A stretch of DNA of 64,000 nucleotides from contig CP137319.1 of NCBI GenBank assembly GCA_033182465.1, forward strand, positions 1,798,001-1,862,000, read 5' to 3'. Both the position numbers and the translations under genes were made by a program. Below, piece by piece: positions 1 to 12,396 of the stretch (the stretch's first letter is position 1; each line of letters starts with the position of its first letter). The stretch is from Sanghuangporus weigelae (Eukaryota; Basidiomycota; Agaricomycetes; Hymenochaetales; Hymenochaetaceae). The notes under the pieces are model-generated. The model was not told where the DNA came from. It saw only the letters and a list, made by a program, of their open reading frames with translations, and made no database searches.

Positions 1-884
1 GTAGGTCTGGTTGTAGTACACTCGTTGGACAGCAACGATGTCAGTCTATAGAATTTGCTCGTTGGTCTGATAGATAACCTTTGACATTTCCGGATACGTA
101 CAGCATACGCGGATCCACCAGCAACGGTAGCCATGATTGTCGCCAGCACATGCTCCTTAACCGTAAATGGACCCGGATTGAGGGGCAACCCGAAGATAGC
201 AACATTTGGCATAAAGCGAGCCCACACGCGGCCAACCGGGAAGGAGAGCAGCTGAGCCACAAGCTGGTACCAAAAGCAGATAAGTTCCTGATTCAAGGTA
301 CGCAAGAGGATCCTGAGCTTACATTTCCGATGAATACGGAGGGAAACCTGAAGAAGAAGAACTGCACAATAGGTCAGGTCAGGTCAGGTCAGGTCAACTG
401 TCCAAAGGGGTCGTAAAAGTACCTGGTTCAGGCCACTGATCACGATCGCGAAAATTAATCCTGAGTAAGGACATTGGGATCAGAATGCGATGTCATGTAT
501 CGATAGTTTGGTACTTGCCTATTGTCCACGAGCGTATTGTAGAGACAGGCATATCAGGGTCATCAGTGTTCGCCACGGCGGACCGTACTTCAGGATACGG
601 AGAGTCGTCCTCTAGGAGCAGATAATACGATTATGAATGAGACTGAACATTACATAGACAACGCTTGGATCTGAAGCTCACCGAATACCAAATGACTTTT
701 GTCGAGGTTCGGGTCATCGAACTCAGCAATCGTCGGAATCTGGTCGATGACGACTGCGAGGAGGTAGTAGACAGAATGAGCATCGACTTTGAATAGTTCT
801 CGAGGGAGGTTACCACGCACCATCATGCTTCTCGACGTCCTTCTCATCCGAGATGGAGCTCTGACTGTTTCTGATTGCCGACAT
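1..884 (-). CDS. OPT-family oligopeptide transporter, N-terminal part (runs off left edge)
   Basis: This is the first part of a plasma-membrane proton-coupled oligopeptide/metal-chelate transporter. The ATG is at 884 (reading MSAIRNSQSS). Exons read downward as 884-821, 753-682, 611-519, 460-423, 361-323, 263-102 and 45-1. Joined, they give family landmarks: EDDSPYPEVRSAVANTDDPD in the cytosolic N-terminus, the first membrane segment with SGLNQFFFFRFPSV, then VGRVWARFMPNV, LNPGPFTVKEHVL and DIVAVQRVYYNQTY. All of these are characteristic of fungal OPT proteins. About 145 residues are visible of a family that is usually 750-900 residues, so most of the gene lies left of the window. The intron at 518-461 uses a GC donor (gcaagt). 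The next intron (422-362) carries a tandem pentamer. The family call is firm; the substrate is unknown. Confidence 0.93.
371..395. repeat. Five tandem copies of the pentamer AGGTC inside an OPT intron
   Basis: Five perfect head-to-tail copies of AGGTC lie in the intron at 422-362. They end just upstream (in coding sense) of the FFFFRF exon. The tract is short and most likely a replication-slippage microsatellite. Confidence 0.9.
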
Positions 885-2295
885 GCTGAACCGCCGTTCG
901 AGGGAAGAAGGGGGTTAGGTGTAGCTGAGGAGGATAGCCTCTCGGATGGGGAGGAGAGGGGGATATACGGGAGCATTGTGATCGTATTATAAGAGGCGGA
1001 GCACACGGCGAAATGTGATCCAGTATGCACACAATAGCACGCGATAAGCCATATGGTCGCGAAGAGTGTGAGGAGAATTGGTAGCGCGCCGGCAGAAGGG
1101 CGATGATATGCATAACCAGGTGCGGGAGATACTACACACGGATGCCCGGTTTAGCATGGAACCATACGTCCGGAAGCATATCCAGGGCAGCCACTCTGTT
1201 CCTCCGATCCGTTGCAGCTCCAGCTTCACAAATCTAGAGTTTACCATCACCAATCCAGATTCCAGACCACCAGAATAGATCGAGAACATTGGAAAAACCA
1301 GGACAAGCATGTGGTGCACATTTGGAATTACGACGAATACGCAAACGGGATTTGTAGAGAGCCGCACAGGACATCCGGTGATTAGTAAACGCATGGGCGA
1401 GAAGACCGACTATTTCCCCATGGCGTGCTTCTTGGAGAAGGACCAGGTGGACGATGCAAATTTAGAATATTTCTTCCGCTCTTGCTCCAAGGCGCCCGAG
1501 AGAAAAGGAGATTGGCGAAGCCTTTCCATTCCTACTAGTCTTGTTGCCATCTGGCAACCTGATTGCATCTCACAGAAGTACTGAGAACTTGAGTTTCGCT
1601 AGCTAACAAGCAGTTAGAAACCGGTTTTTTTCCAACTCACGTGATGCTTATTTGTTTTTGAGAGAATCGTTCCCTTTCCGAGCCTATCCCGTGCCGTGCG
1701 TCTATGAGTCCATGCCGAGTAGAAGTAGTTATCGCACTGCTCCGCTGTGATGCACCGGTCGGTTCTCCTTCCCAACAGTCTGACTGGCCCATCTCATGCC
1801 AAGAAATCCTGAAGGCGCCCTTGTTGGCAGATGGAATGCTTCATCTAGGTCCATCCTCCCACGTTCTCAATTCGTACCATAAACACCCACAGAGGGAAGA
1901 TGAGGTGAAGATAACAGCTGCAGACATTCATCCCCGGAAGATCGGCGAATCCAACTCCAAATAATTCGGCTAGGCACCCAAGCGTAGGAAAAAAAATGGT
2001 GGCGGCATTTCAAAATCTGCCCTTGATAGATTCGGATTGCTCTCGGTGTGGAGAAACCTTGCCCTCTCAGCCCGCCGGGCCCCATCATCCCACGGGAACG
2101 ACTTCTTTCATCAGGTACGTACTCCTTCCAAGGCACGGACTGGAATTTGTCCCGAACATCTGAGCTGAATGACCCTCGGAGCAGCGAAATACAAATTCAG
2201 CGATTGGCTTCCATATGTAAATGTTACGGCATCTGATATCCAAGGATAAAAAGAAAAGGAAGGCATAAACAAACAGTACCCCAATGACATCGCTT
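885..2295. other. Intergenic: OPT upstream region and P450 downstream region
   Basis: Both flanking genes are on the minus strand, so this 1.4 kb holds the OPT promoter (left part) and the P450 3' region (right part). Short frames occur on both strands, such as a plus-strand frame at 1309-1584, but none shows a recognisable motif or a convincing multi-exon continuation. Confidence 0.6.
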
Positions 2296-4677
2296 TCAAA
2301 GCACGGGTTTGCGGGCGGCTCTCCTCACCAGCCTGATTGGTACGTGGTTTACTGAGAGCGTCAGCACCATCTGCGCCTGAAGCACGCGGTCGCGCGCCTG
2401 CTCCTTGGTCTCACCAGGTTTCATAACAATCTCGACCTTGAAATCACGGAGCAGCATGGTGAGCCAGCACACAGCTTCTGTCATCGCAAATTTCCGTCCA
2501 ATGCAAGCACGCGGTCCTGGAACAGAAATTTTGTCAAGCGAGGTTAATAAGAACGGAAGGCGGATTTAAACATTTCGGCGATGAGAATACGTACCGACGC
2601 TGAAGGCTGTGAACGCGTCGGGCATACCGGAAGATTCTTGCGCATACCAACGCGACGGCTTGTACGCATAAGGGTCGGGGTAGTGACGCGGGTTGTACTC
2701 TATCGCGGCTATCATTAACCGACAAGATTCGTCAAGGACATGCGCCTTTATACTCACGTATGCCAACCATGTCAACATTGACGATTGACTTCTTTGGAAC
2801 GAATATCTCTTGGACACCTTCTGCATCTGCAACCTTTGGAATAGATAAGGTTGTATCTCTTGTCGGTTGCCTGATCATAACCGAACCCGTCGCTACGACA
2901 AGTCTTAACCCAATTCATTCAAATATCATAGCGACGCATTGCGAACTCACGTATCAATCGGAGCGCCTCGAAGAATGCCGACAGTACTTTATAAAGCGCC
3001 CCATAGTCTTCGAAAGTCTATTGCGCAGGAATAACTTACTTCAATGTTAAATAGGAAAGAAAAACAATACGTACAGGGTCGCGTTCGCTTCCCACAACGC
3101 TCATAATCTGCTCGTACACCGCATCTTGTTCTTCCTGGTAGATTCCCAGAAAACCGAGCGTTGCAGCGAGCGTATGGCCAGTTGTCTCTGATTGACGTTA
3201 TGTTTAAAATAGTCATCTCAGAGCATAAGGTGCATTCTCAGGCGCTCACCATGACCTGCAAATAATAGCACGAACACGTTACCTATCTGTACGGAGTAAC
3301 GATAAGTGCTGCGGATAAACGGATCTCCTGACTTCTTACCAGTTCTTCATCGTCCAAGGGAAGTTTCTCAGTCTCTGATTCGTTGGCAAGAACAAGACGC
3401 GAGAAAACGTCATTCCGGCGGATCTCCAACGTCCCGTTGTCATTGATTTCCTGCCTTATCTCTTCCTTCCGGAGAGCAACTTGCGAGTGCATGGATGCGT
3501 CAAGTGTCCGGGAAGCGGTCTCAACATGTTGATATCTTGCCAGTAACTGTCAGCCACGACTTTCATCTCAACGCTTCGAAGGAAACCTACTTCTTGATGG
3601 GAAGCTTCCAAAACCATTTTGGAGCAGAAGTACGGGCAAGGTTATACTCCGATACAATGGCGAGCGCCTCTTGGATGGACATGGAACCGTCCGAAGCAGT
3701 GGGAGGTTCATCCCATGTAAACGGCAAACCAAATCCGCAGCTTGCGATAACGATTAAGGCCAGCTATAATACTAATCATCACCTTCAAGCGCTAATCACA
3801 AGATGAAGAGAACAAACCTTGAACGTGTACGTCTGGATCACAGGAACGTCCACTACGTCTTTTGCAAACCGTCCTTCCTTGGTTATCATTTCCCTGTATA
3901 CTCTGAGCGTCTCATTCCAGACGAGAGCGTATCTGATTTAGAGGCTTTTGTAAAATGCTTCGCAGCATCATCATCATCATGTTGCTCACGTCTTGTTATT
4001 GAAAGCAGGACCCATGATTCTTCTGTGTCGGCGCCAAAGTTCGCCTCCTTCCGCACCTCCGAGGTTCATACCGAATAACCTTGGATACAAGTTCGTAAGA
4101 AGATGACAGGGAAAGTCGATAATAGGCCTACAAAAGAGCCATACTATATTCTCTTGGCTTGATCCATGGTGAAGTCGGACCACCAGCTACAATTTGTCTG
4201 GCAACGTCCAAATTTGCCGTCCATATCCTCGGGGAGCCCCAGAGAAAAGGCACAATGGAAATAGTATCAGATCCATAGCGTGCATACACTGTAAAGAAAA
4301 TCGACGAATCAGTGTAAACAAGACTAAGACCTAAATGAATAGGTTAACATAAATAACTCAACAAGTCAGGCGCTGAGACCACTGGAAATTAAGACCAGGA
4401 TGCCACCGAGACTCGGGCATCACCGCCCCGAAGAACGTGAAGGGCTCAAAAAGACAACGAAGGCCCGGTAAGTAGCCCACCGCCTACCGTAAAGGTTGTC
4501 AGATATGAATAGCAGTCATCAAGCACTCCACCTTCGTTTACCCACCTTCAGTCCCGCGAAAACCACATACGCGCGGTAAAGGAAGTACGAAGCCAGGAAG
4601 CCAAGAGCGGTTGTCTTTGCATCGAGCGCTTTCAGCGCGTCTGCAGTGCTAGCTAGCTGCAACAGAAGCGGCGACAT
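2296..4677 (-). CDS. Cytochrome P450 monooxygenase
   Basis: This is a heme-thiolate monooxygenase of the ER membrane; the substrate cannot be told. The ATG at 4677 opens an N-terminal membrane anchor (TALGFLASYFLYRAYVVF). Later exons give the helix C motif LWRRHRRIMGPAFNN (about 4020), the I-helix AGHETTGHT split by an intron near 3250, the ETLR-to-PERF region with NPRHYPDPYAYKPSRW (about 2670), and the heme-binding loop FSVGPRACIGRKFA with the cysteine ligand. The heme loop is split by the intron at 2594-2517. The last exon is 2516-2296. The order and spacing of motifs fit a complete P450 of about 500-560 residues with many short introns. The WxxxHR and AGHETT style resembles basidiomycete CYP families of the CYP3/4-like clan, but I do not assign a CYP number. 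Exon joins between 4570 and 4280 are the least certain part. Confidence 0.95.
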
Positions 4678-4933
4678 AGTAGGTAACAGTCAACTCGCTG
4701 TCTCCAGAACGTCCATCCCTCACGTCAAGACATCGTCCAGTGAGAAAATAATAATGATCAGGCCAGCGTCCTCGGACTTGCACACGATTATGATCCAATC
4801 ATGCCAAGTTGCCGAGAGATGCTCAGATGAGTCAGAAATAATTACGTAAACTCAACCAAAAGCATAATATTATATTTATACCATCCATCAGAATCCCGCA
4901 AGGAAATATAAAATAATTCAGTATTTTTGATAT

Positions 4934-6164
4934 CTAACAGCCCATCACAACTCCGTCGTATGGACCGTCATGGTCCGATTCGTCACCCTCGAAGATATTC
5001 GGCACATCACCAGTGCTGCACAGATCCGAGGGATTGTCTTGACCTAATTCACAAAAAAAATGAGCAGATAGTATTGTTGCAATGTATTTGTTCTTGAGGA
5101 CTACTCACCAGGACATGCATCCCATGCTCCAGAATCTTGAATGTGCACTTCTCCACTGGGATGATGGAAACCCAGGAACTTGCCAGGGACGATCGGGACG
5201 ATGTCTTCTTTGTTGTTAATCCGTGTCAGCCCGGTTCCTCCATTCAAACCCGTAACATGCGCATCTACATATTCCGCGAATGCCTGGTTACCTACGCGAG
5301 GCGTGCCGTAGACTATCGTCTTAACTGTAGTTCCCGCGGGAAGGTGCAAAGGCAAGAATACGGAGTCGATTAGTGCAATAGCTCCGCCGAGGGAATGCCC
5401 AACTACCGAGACAGAGGCTCCGGGATGCGCGGATAATGTCGAAGTAACGGCTGACAGAATAGCGTTCGCAGCACTATCGGTTTCTTCAGGATGATGCTCA
5501 AAAGCCTGATAGAATAGATACTTACTTGGCTTGCTGTCCAGCAAATCCAGCATGCACTTCTACAGATGAAGACACACCGGGGAAGAGCGTCGAATCCAAA
5601 CTCCTCTTTTCTATTTCAACATCACTTAGTTCGGATATGCTTGTTTATTATTAGAACGAAGGTAAGCGAGTCTTCTTCTGATATAATGTTAAATCAAATC
5701 CAGCTTACAAGGACGAAGTATTTGTTCCCTCATGAGCCACAATGACTGTGTTCAGAGAAGGATCAAACCCGGCATACCCTGCGATATTTTTAGGACGCCT
5801 CAGTAAGTATCCGTTTGTCACGACAATATTAGAGAACTACACGTACAGAACTGCGTGTCAGTACCGTCTCCTCCAACTGCAGTGGGCATGAATCCTGCAT
5901 TTGCCTGACAGTTGGCTATTTTCATAGAATACATCATCAGACAGAGAATTCCGAGTAGCCAGTGCGCCAACCTCCACAATTCCAGCTCAAAATAGCACTT
6001 GGCTGGCAGTATGCAGCGCTCGCATAGACCGTGAACCTTTTGAAACTCGCGATTTGCGAGGCAGATAATGTTGTTATTGTCTGCCTCCGTCGGGCAGCTA
6101 GAGGCGTAGCATACACGACATGTATGAAGAAGAGAGCGAATACCAACGCAATGAGGCGATTCAT
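4934..6164 (-). CDS. Secreted class 3 (fungal) lipase
   Basis: This is a triacylglycerol lipase/esterase of the class 3 alpha/beta-hydrolase family, predicted secreted. The ATG at 6164 gives a clear signal peptide (MNRLIALVFALFFIHVVYAT); an in-frame ATG further upstream was rejected because it would precede the signal. Exons then read FKRFTVYASAAYCQPSAI, GYAGFDPSLNTVIVAHEGTN (oxyanion region) and VSVVGHSLGGAIALI with the nucleophile Ser in GHSLGG. The catalytic Asp region is INNKEDIVPIVPGKFLGF, and the His is likely in the FHHPSGEVHI stretch. The last exon ends GVVMGC with the stop at 4934-4936. Cysteines in CPGQDNPSDLC fit the disulphide-bonded C-terminus of secreted fungal lipases. The most economical intron near 5540-5490 is 52 nt, giving HAGFAGQQANAANAILSAV. 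The next gene upstream is P450 in the same direction, 257 bp away. Confidence 0.95.
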
Positions 6165-7757
6165 AGCGAGAGAAGAATTACACCGCGACTCGGGTTCGAA
6201 TGCGAACCTACAGGGGGGAAAGACGAAGGCTCTGGAAGACCAGACTGAAGCAACGTCGTGGCATTTATACACACAGCTTTTTCTCTTCTGCATAAATGCA
6301 TGACACTGATTTCGCGAACATCAATCTGTTTCTATTCGGATTGATACATAAAGCGTCAGTCGTAGCTTGATGTGATGGCACTGATCGGAAAATCTTCACA
6401 ATCACTGCAATGCAATGAATAGAGACCTATATTCGGAACGTTACTCCTAGCGGTAAGTGGTAAGTACGTATGCCCATATAGCAAAAAGAAGCATCCGGTA
6501 CAAAAGGTCCCGTTGATTCCGAGCAACAAATAGGTCTGGTGAGATCGGGTGATCAATCCGTCGATATTGCATCGCATGGCGAAAACATGATTTTTTTATG
6601 CAGATATATCTTTCAGATATGGGATAGACTGGCTCGTATGTATGTAAAGCGAGCATGAGCTACGCTGTCAGACAAACCTCTTCAGTTGGACCGAGTAAGG
6701 ATACGTCCGGAGTAACGGAGATAGGAATAAATTACTGACATCCAGTCATAAGTCGAACAAAAGAAATGGGGCATTCATATAAATGCATAGGCACGGGAAA
6801 ACTTGTTTAAGGTCCATATGCACATCACTAGAGTCCATGTTGGACTACAGTGAGTACGCTTCCCGCATCCACGTTTGTCAGATAAGAAGCACATGAGAAG
6901 GACTCGAGATGAATCACCAGATAATCGTTGATGTTTCATCCAGCAGCACAACAGCATACCAGCGGGCAGAGATTTCGGGGGCATAAGCACGTGCGTTCTC
7001 CCAGATACCCTCGGGACCGCATCATCGAGGCAGAAAAGCGCGGATTCGGAATATGCACGTTCATGAGAAGGCGGAGACCAGCTCACCGACAGACTAGTAC
7101 TGTCCTTCCCACAAACTCACACACAACGGACGGCTCCTGTCCGTCAGCGAGGCCTCCAGGGGCGATTCTGAGCAACGTAACGCTAATGCCGCCTTCACCG
7201 CACGAAGCCTTGAAGAGTACGTATCGTGGGATTTACAGCAATTCCATCATGATCTGTCTCAAGTCAATAAAAGCCGGAAGAAAAACGAACATCGCGATGG
7301 CCGTTATTTTGAGTGAGTTCTGAAAGGATGTCAGTCGAGGATGCCGCCAGTTAGTCGTACATAAAGGATCCGTTGAAAGATTAGACTTTGGAGAAAAAGC
7401 TTGACGCCACAGAAGATCGGCATCTTCCCACCAGTAAGATTTCTTTTCACGACCGACCTCTGAATTTGAGATAAAAATTGAAAAATCAGAAAGCACTCAG
7501 AAAGACTGTTAAACTCGAAGATGTACCTTACTACCAGAACTCGGAAGACCTAAGCTATGTACTCCAGCATCACATATACGCCAGCTTCAGATTGATGGAC
7601 ACACAGATCAATATTCATGACAGCAACTGACGATCACGAACCGAATCTGTCGCAACGCAACACGAGAGGCATATATAGCTTAGCATTCTAAATAATTATA
7701 ACCTGAAAGCTATTGGTCTACAACTTTTTAGACAGGCGGGTTCGAGTGATTCAAGCA
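6165..7757. other. Intergenic: lipase upstream region and STT3 downstream region
   Basis: This 1.6 kb lies between two minus-strand genes. Minus-strand frames at 7496-7233 and 7086-6775 and a plus-strand frame at 6928-7323 have codon-like stretches. I could not join them into a protein with a recognisable family or consistent splice phases. A small unrecognised minus-strand gene between about 7500 and 6770 remains possible. Confidence 0.45.
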
Positions 7758-10473
7758 TTATACGAGGGCTTTACGACGCAAGAGTGGCCTTCCCCGTTTC
7801 CGCTTCTTACCCTGTGCGAACGCGTTTGCGCTTTTGTGGTCTCGTCCCAGTGGGTCTTCCTTTTTGACTTGGTAGATCCGTACCTGGAGAAGTAATAGTA
7901 GCAATCGCAGTTGATCAACGCTTGTTTTTTAGAGTTAAATGTGATGATGAGTGACTTACGATCCAGTTCTCCGACGTGAACGCCTCGTCTATTAGAGAGA
8001 AACGACATTAATTACCAGGCAAATCGAGGGCAGGTCAAGATTCTTACCGAGAATGTCGAGTGTTGGACCGACGGTTGGCAGTTGCTGACCGCGAACACGG
8101 TCGACAGGGGGGTTACCCATGAACAGCTCATTGAACCTGACCAACAAATTAGACGTCGAATTGATGCTCAGATCAGAATTCTCGTACCTGTAATACGACA
8201 TTTTGTACATCAAACTATTCTTCATCGCATCAGAAGCCTGTGCGTCGACGCGGTACTCCCCGCGGGGAGTGAAATACTGTGGTTCTTGAATCTCTTCCGG
8301 CCAGACACCCTGCGCGATTCGCACCATCCAGAGGAACTTGTTGATATCATCGCCCGAGTAGCCAAGCAAGCCACCGAAGATGACGAGGACGTAGTCTACG
8401 TCGTGCTTGCGGAGAATCGGGTAGGATTTCTCTTCAGGGCTTGCCATTGCGCGACCAACGGTAGCAATGTGTGCTGCAATACCTCTTGTCAGACTTATTC
8501 TACCGGTGGACTGCAGTCTGACTTACTGTTGTTCCAAGTGTTGTTGTCGACCAGCGTTGTCCTATCCGCGAAGCCAGCAATCTGGTAACCATAGTCCCAC
8601 CAGCTCATGATAACCGAGTCCTTCGGCGTGTTCTGACGCAGCCAATAATACGCCTCGCGATAATCATCGATGATATGTCTTGAACCATCCGGATTGTTGG
8701 AAGCGAGCACAACGGAAGGTGAAGAGTATGCATTCGCCGTAACCCAAGTACAGTGAAGCACGAATGAGAAGAGCATCATCAATGCGTTGGCAAGTACGAC
8801 GGCACGAGTGCTAAGACCGAATATCCCGGTCTTCTTCTTGCCTTGCTTGGTGGATATGATACTAGCGAGCTTCATTGAGATATTATCAGCAGGGACGGGA
8901 GTAACCGTCGCTTTCTTTGACTTCTTCGCTGGGGCTGAAGACGAAGCAGTTGATTCTCCGGCGTCACTCTTTGCGTCATCCTGAGTGGATTCATCGTCCG
9001 GCTCGGTAGGATCCATATATCTATTGAGTAAGTTGGAGAGTGCAACGGCAGAAGCGACACAGACACATGGCGTGAGTGTCAACATGAGACGGACCATGAC
9101 ACCAGCGAAGTAGCTAGCGACGACTGCATAGATGATGACGAATATGTGCTCATCGCGCAGCTCTCTAAAGCATAGGTATACACCAGCTGGGAAAATAGCT
9201 ATAAGGAAGTGGAGGTCCATGAAGAACGATGGCCAGGCGGTCGGCTGATGTTCTGACACTGACGCGATGATCGGAATATACTTCTTTGCATAATTTGTAT
9301 CCCACAGTGAATAGAAACGACCCGTCCAAGGAGCGATCCAACCTTTCATCGTAAGCGCACCGAAAGTGGCCGCGCCTAGTAGGCCTAGCACAACAACAGA
9401 TATGCGCAGCAACGACTGGAATTGCTTGGAAGAGACATGCGAGCGGACGAGATCTGTGAAGGCCACGAGTTGAAGGAGGCCAAAAACTCCTAGGGCTGCC
9501 ATATGTTCGCTCGTTCGGACTGGTTGGAAACCGACGAAAGGAACCTGCATACTTGCAAGCGTTCCGACGGCGTACCACGATGAATACGCAACATAGAGTC
9601 GGCTCGAATATCGCCCCATTAGAAGCAAGATCAACGAATGAAGCGGGATCATGTTCGTAATGAATGCGTAACCTCCCCATGCGGCGACCATATAAAAGTA
9701 GAACAGCGCAGCAAACGTTCCGAAGAACGCACTCCCAGTCTTGAGTGCCTTTATCCACAGGAAGAAAGTGAACATGAGGAGGAAGATTGCGATGGCCTCA
9801 TTATCATAGGATCCGGCAACGGAACGCGAAATGTATCCCGGAGCGATTCCAATGAAGATGGCTGCAAGTAGACCGGCGCTCTCGTCCTTCATCTCCTTGG
9901 TGAACATATATGTCGACCAAGCGGTAAGAGCACTGAATCCGGGTGCTAAAAGAACGCAAATGTTGCGAATGTCGACGGGGAGACTGAGTGATTGGAGGAT
10001 GTTGTATATGACACCGCTCGTCGCCATCAACCCAGGATAGATGGTTCCACCAACAACTCGCCCGAGAGGATACCAAGCAGTAGGATCAAACCAGTTCCAG
10101 AATTCCTGTATTAAGAAGTAAGCATTGAAGCTGAATAAGGGTGAATAGTACGCACATAGAAACCCTTCTCTGCCAATACCTTGGTCGCGCGACTGTTCAA
10201 GCGTTTACTCTATGGCACGTCCGTAACTTCTGAAGTCTACACTCACTAGTTGAACCAAGGATCGCTAAGAAATGACAGTCAAAAAACGAGGTTGGAACAA
10301 AAGTAATGCGCTTACAATTCATGGATGATAGATTCATAGTTTACAACGGCAAAGAGACGCGACGCGATTGCAGCGCCAGAGATGAAGAACAACGCGAGGA
10401 TGCGCAAAAGAGAGGCCAAGTTGGAGACCGTTGACGGATTGAGGTCGGAGGGTAACGAGTAGGCCACCGCCAT
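7758..10473 (-). CDS. STT3: STT3, catalytic subunit of the oligosaccharyltransferase complex
   Basis: STT3 transfers the lipid-linked oligosaccharide to Asn in N-X-S/T sequons in the ER lumen. The ATG at 10473 starts [10 protein letters not shown]. Exons are 10473-10316, an 18-nt micro-exon 10264-10247 coding the catalytic-site DPWFN, 10192-10156, then the long exon 10105-8527, followed by three or more short exons. The long exon carries many membrane segments, the [13 protein letters not shown] region, and the signature [10 protein letters not shown] near its end. Beyond it follow [15 protein letters not shown] and the C-terminal [17 protein letters not shown]. The protein ends in a basic tail ([14 protein letters not shown]) with the stop at 7758-7760. 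A Ser/Asp/Lys-rich loop, about 8880-9010, sits between membrane segments. Length and motif order fit a complete eukaryotic STT3 of about 750 residues. It diverges from the TFIIIA-like gene across 183 bp. Confidence 0.98.
10247..10264 (-). other. STT3: 18-nt micro-exon of STT3 carrying the DPWFN catalytic motif
   Basis: The 18 bases are bounded by a cttag acceptor at 10269-10265 and a gtgagt donor at 10246-10241. Joined to its neighbours it supplies FDPWFNY between IIHE and [12 protein letters not shown]. The Asp belongs to the first acidic motif of STT3, which coordinates the catalytic metal. Skipping it would keep frame (18 nt) but delete that motif. Confidence 0.9.
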
Positions 10474-10656
10474 GGCTGCTCGCTGCGGGATTTAATTTTA
10501 ATTTTAATTTTTGAGGTTGTGGTTACAACCAAGTGAAGACAAACTCAGAGCTACGTGTCACGGACTTGCTGCGCGCGTGTGCTATTTTGGGAGGCCTATT
10601 TTCGGTTACTTCCGTACTCAACTTTTTTTTTTTTCAGTCGAGCTTTGTAGCAGGCC
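10474..10656. promoter_or_regulatory. Divergent promoter between STT3 (-) and TFIIIA-like gene (+)
   Basis: Only 183 bp separate the two start codons. The stretch contains an A/T-rich run near 10495-10512 (repeated TTTTAA blocks) and a poly-T tract at 10621-10634. These would serve as nucleosome-excluding elements for either direction. No TATA box is obvious. Confidence 0.7.
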
Positions 10657-12396
10657 ATGACCCGCGCAGAGAGCTGCACAGTCGTAGTATCCTCAAAACG
10701 AAAGCGTCGCTCAAGTCTCGTCTTGCATTTGTCGGGAGGAAGCACTACCTGTGAATCCGACAATGACACCGTCTCCAAGTTTTCGCTAAGTGAGAGTCCG
10801 ATAGCTACATCCAGCAAGGCCAAGCTTCCCACAACTCCTATTATTGTCAATGGAAAGCTCGTCGCGAATGACGGCAAACGGTACCAATGCACTTTCCCGG
10901 GGTGCATAAAGGCTTATAAAAAACCTGTTCGGTTGGAAGAGCACGAGAGGACGCACACTGGCGAGGTATGCGTTATATAGCACCGCTAAGCCTCAGTTTA
11001 TCTCATCTTCCGTCTACAGAGGCCTTTCATTTGCTTGGAATGCCAAAAGACATATTTTCGTGAAACACATCTTCAGGCGCACATGCGCTCTCACCTTCCA
11101 GATTCCTCCCGACCGTTTGTATGTTCCTATGAAGGCTGTGAGAAGAAATACTGGACTTCGCAGCATTTGAAGCGACATCAGGATCTTCATTTCGGAGAGA
11201 AACCATTCAGGGTATGTGAATGTGCTTGTTTTTCTCGACTGTTTCACTTTAAACAAATTTGCAACAGTGTACAGAACCCGGATGCAATCATTCATTCTCC
11301 AAGCATAACCAGCTTCGCTCACACTTCGCTTCTGCGCATTGTCCTACGGGGACGAGGAATTTTCGTTGCGAACATGACGGATGCACCAAAAGCTTTCCGA
11401 CAAATCAGAAATTGAAGGCTCATGTCAAAACGCACGAAGGTGCGCTATACGATTTATTAAGATAAACCAACGAATTATTAACTTTTTAAAGAGCACCGCT
11501 ATACCTGCTCGCATGTCGCATGTTTGCAGAAAGAACCTCAAGAGTTCTTCCTGAACTGGACGGCGCTCCAAGTACACACTAGAACAGCTCATCCTCCCAC
11601 TTGTCCCTATGCATCGTGCAATGGGAAAACCTTCACACAGCAAAAAGGCCTTCGAGCACATCTGAAGTTGCATGATCAACGTGAAATAGAAGAGGCCCTG
11701 ACGAATACCGACGAAGCGGATGATGAAGGCGATGACCGGCCCGTCAAGAGGCGGCGCGGCGGCGAAGTAGGCAGAGATTGGACATGTTCAGAGGAAGGAT
11801 GCGATAAGGATTTCAAATCGGTACATTTGAATTTCTTCCCGCTGATTTTTGCTGACCTGTGGAATCAGAAAAACGCGCTTGAGACGCACATCAAAGTTAC
11901 TCATCTCCGGAGACGAGATTTCATATGTTCCGTCAAGGGATGCGGCGCCCAGTTCGGGTACAAGCATCTGCTTCAGAGGCACATGGCGCGCGTACATGAC
12001 CACACAAACATAGTTCATTCAGAAAAGGACTTTCCTGCGGAGGAGTCATCAGCATCAGCGACAGTATCAAATGCAAAGGCGGATCCCATCGACCTTCTTA
12101 CGGGCAAGGCGTACGAAGACCGAGCCAAGAAGCGTCTCGCAGCGCACAAAAACGCACTTGTCTGCCCGTATCCGAGCGTGAACGCCTCGTCTCCGTTTTC
12201 GAGCAACTCAACAACTTCGCGGTTGCTAGGAGATCAGGCTTCGTCTCAGCCTCGCGGAAGTTGTGCCTTCGTCTTCAGCCGGGCATACGATCTCCGAAGA
12301 CACTTATCATCTGCACATAGCCTCGAAGTTGACCGGGAAGAGGCGGCGGCGTTAGTTGAAGCTATGCGACGTGGTGATTGGAAGTCCGGCACTTAG
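10657..12396 (+). CDS. TFIIIA: TFIIIA-like multi-C2H2 zinc-finger protein
   Basis: The probable product is transcription factor IIIA, which binds the internal promoter of 5S rRNA genes for RNA polymerase III. Exons 10657-10965, 11020-11211, 11268-11439, 11492-11820 and 11869-12396 join in phase to about 509 residues. An N-terminal basic region (KRKRRSS) is followed by at least eight C2H2 fingers, for example CTFPGCIKAYKKPVRLEEH, CLECQKTYFRETHLQAH, CEHDGCTKSFPTNQKLKAH and CSVKGCGAQFGYKHLLQRH. A further finger lies near the C-terminus (SRAYDLRRHLSSAH). The CxxxxC spacing, THTGE linkers early on, and an acidic/basic spacer (about 11700-11770, ending PVKRRRGG) before the last fingers match fungal TFIIIA. 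The other possibility is a generic C2H2 factor, but the number and layout of fingers favour TFIIIA. Confidence 0.93.

Noticed and set aside
1309-1584. 91-codon plus-strand frame between OPT and P450
   Set aside because: No motif or codon signature, and it lies in the OPT upstream region.
5491-5542. A 20-nt intron or uninterrupted reading at the lipase HAGF region
   Set aside because: The uninterrupted frame does not connect with the preceding VEVHAGF frame, and a 20-nt intron is too short and gives the wrong phase. A 52-nt intron with gtaagt donor restores the family sequence.
6775-7496. Minus-strand frames between lipase and STT3 that look partly protein-like
   Set aside because: I could not find consistent splice phases or a recognisable family. 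Left as an intergenic note rather than a gene.
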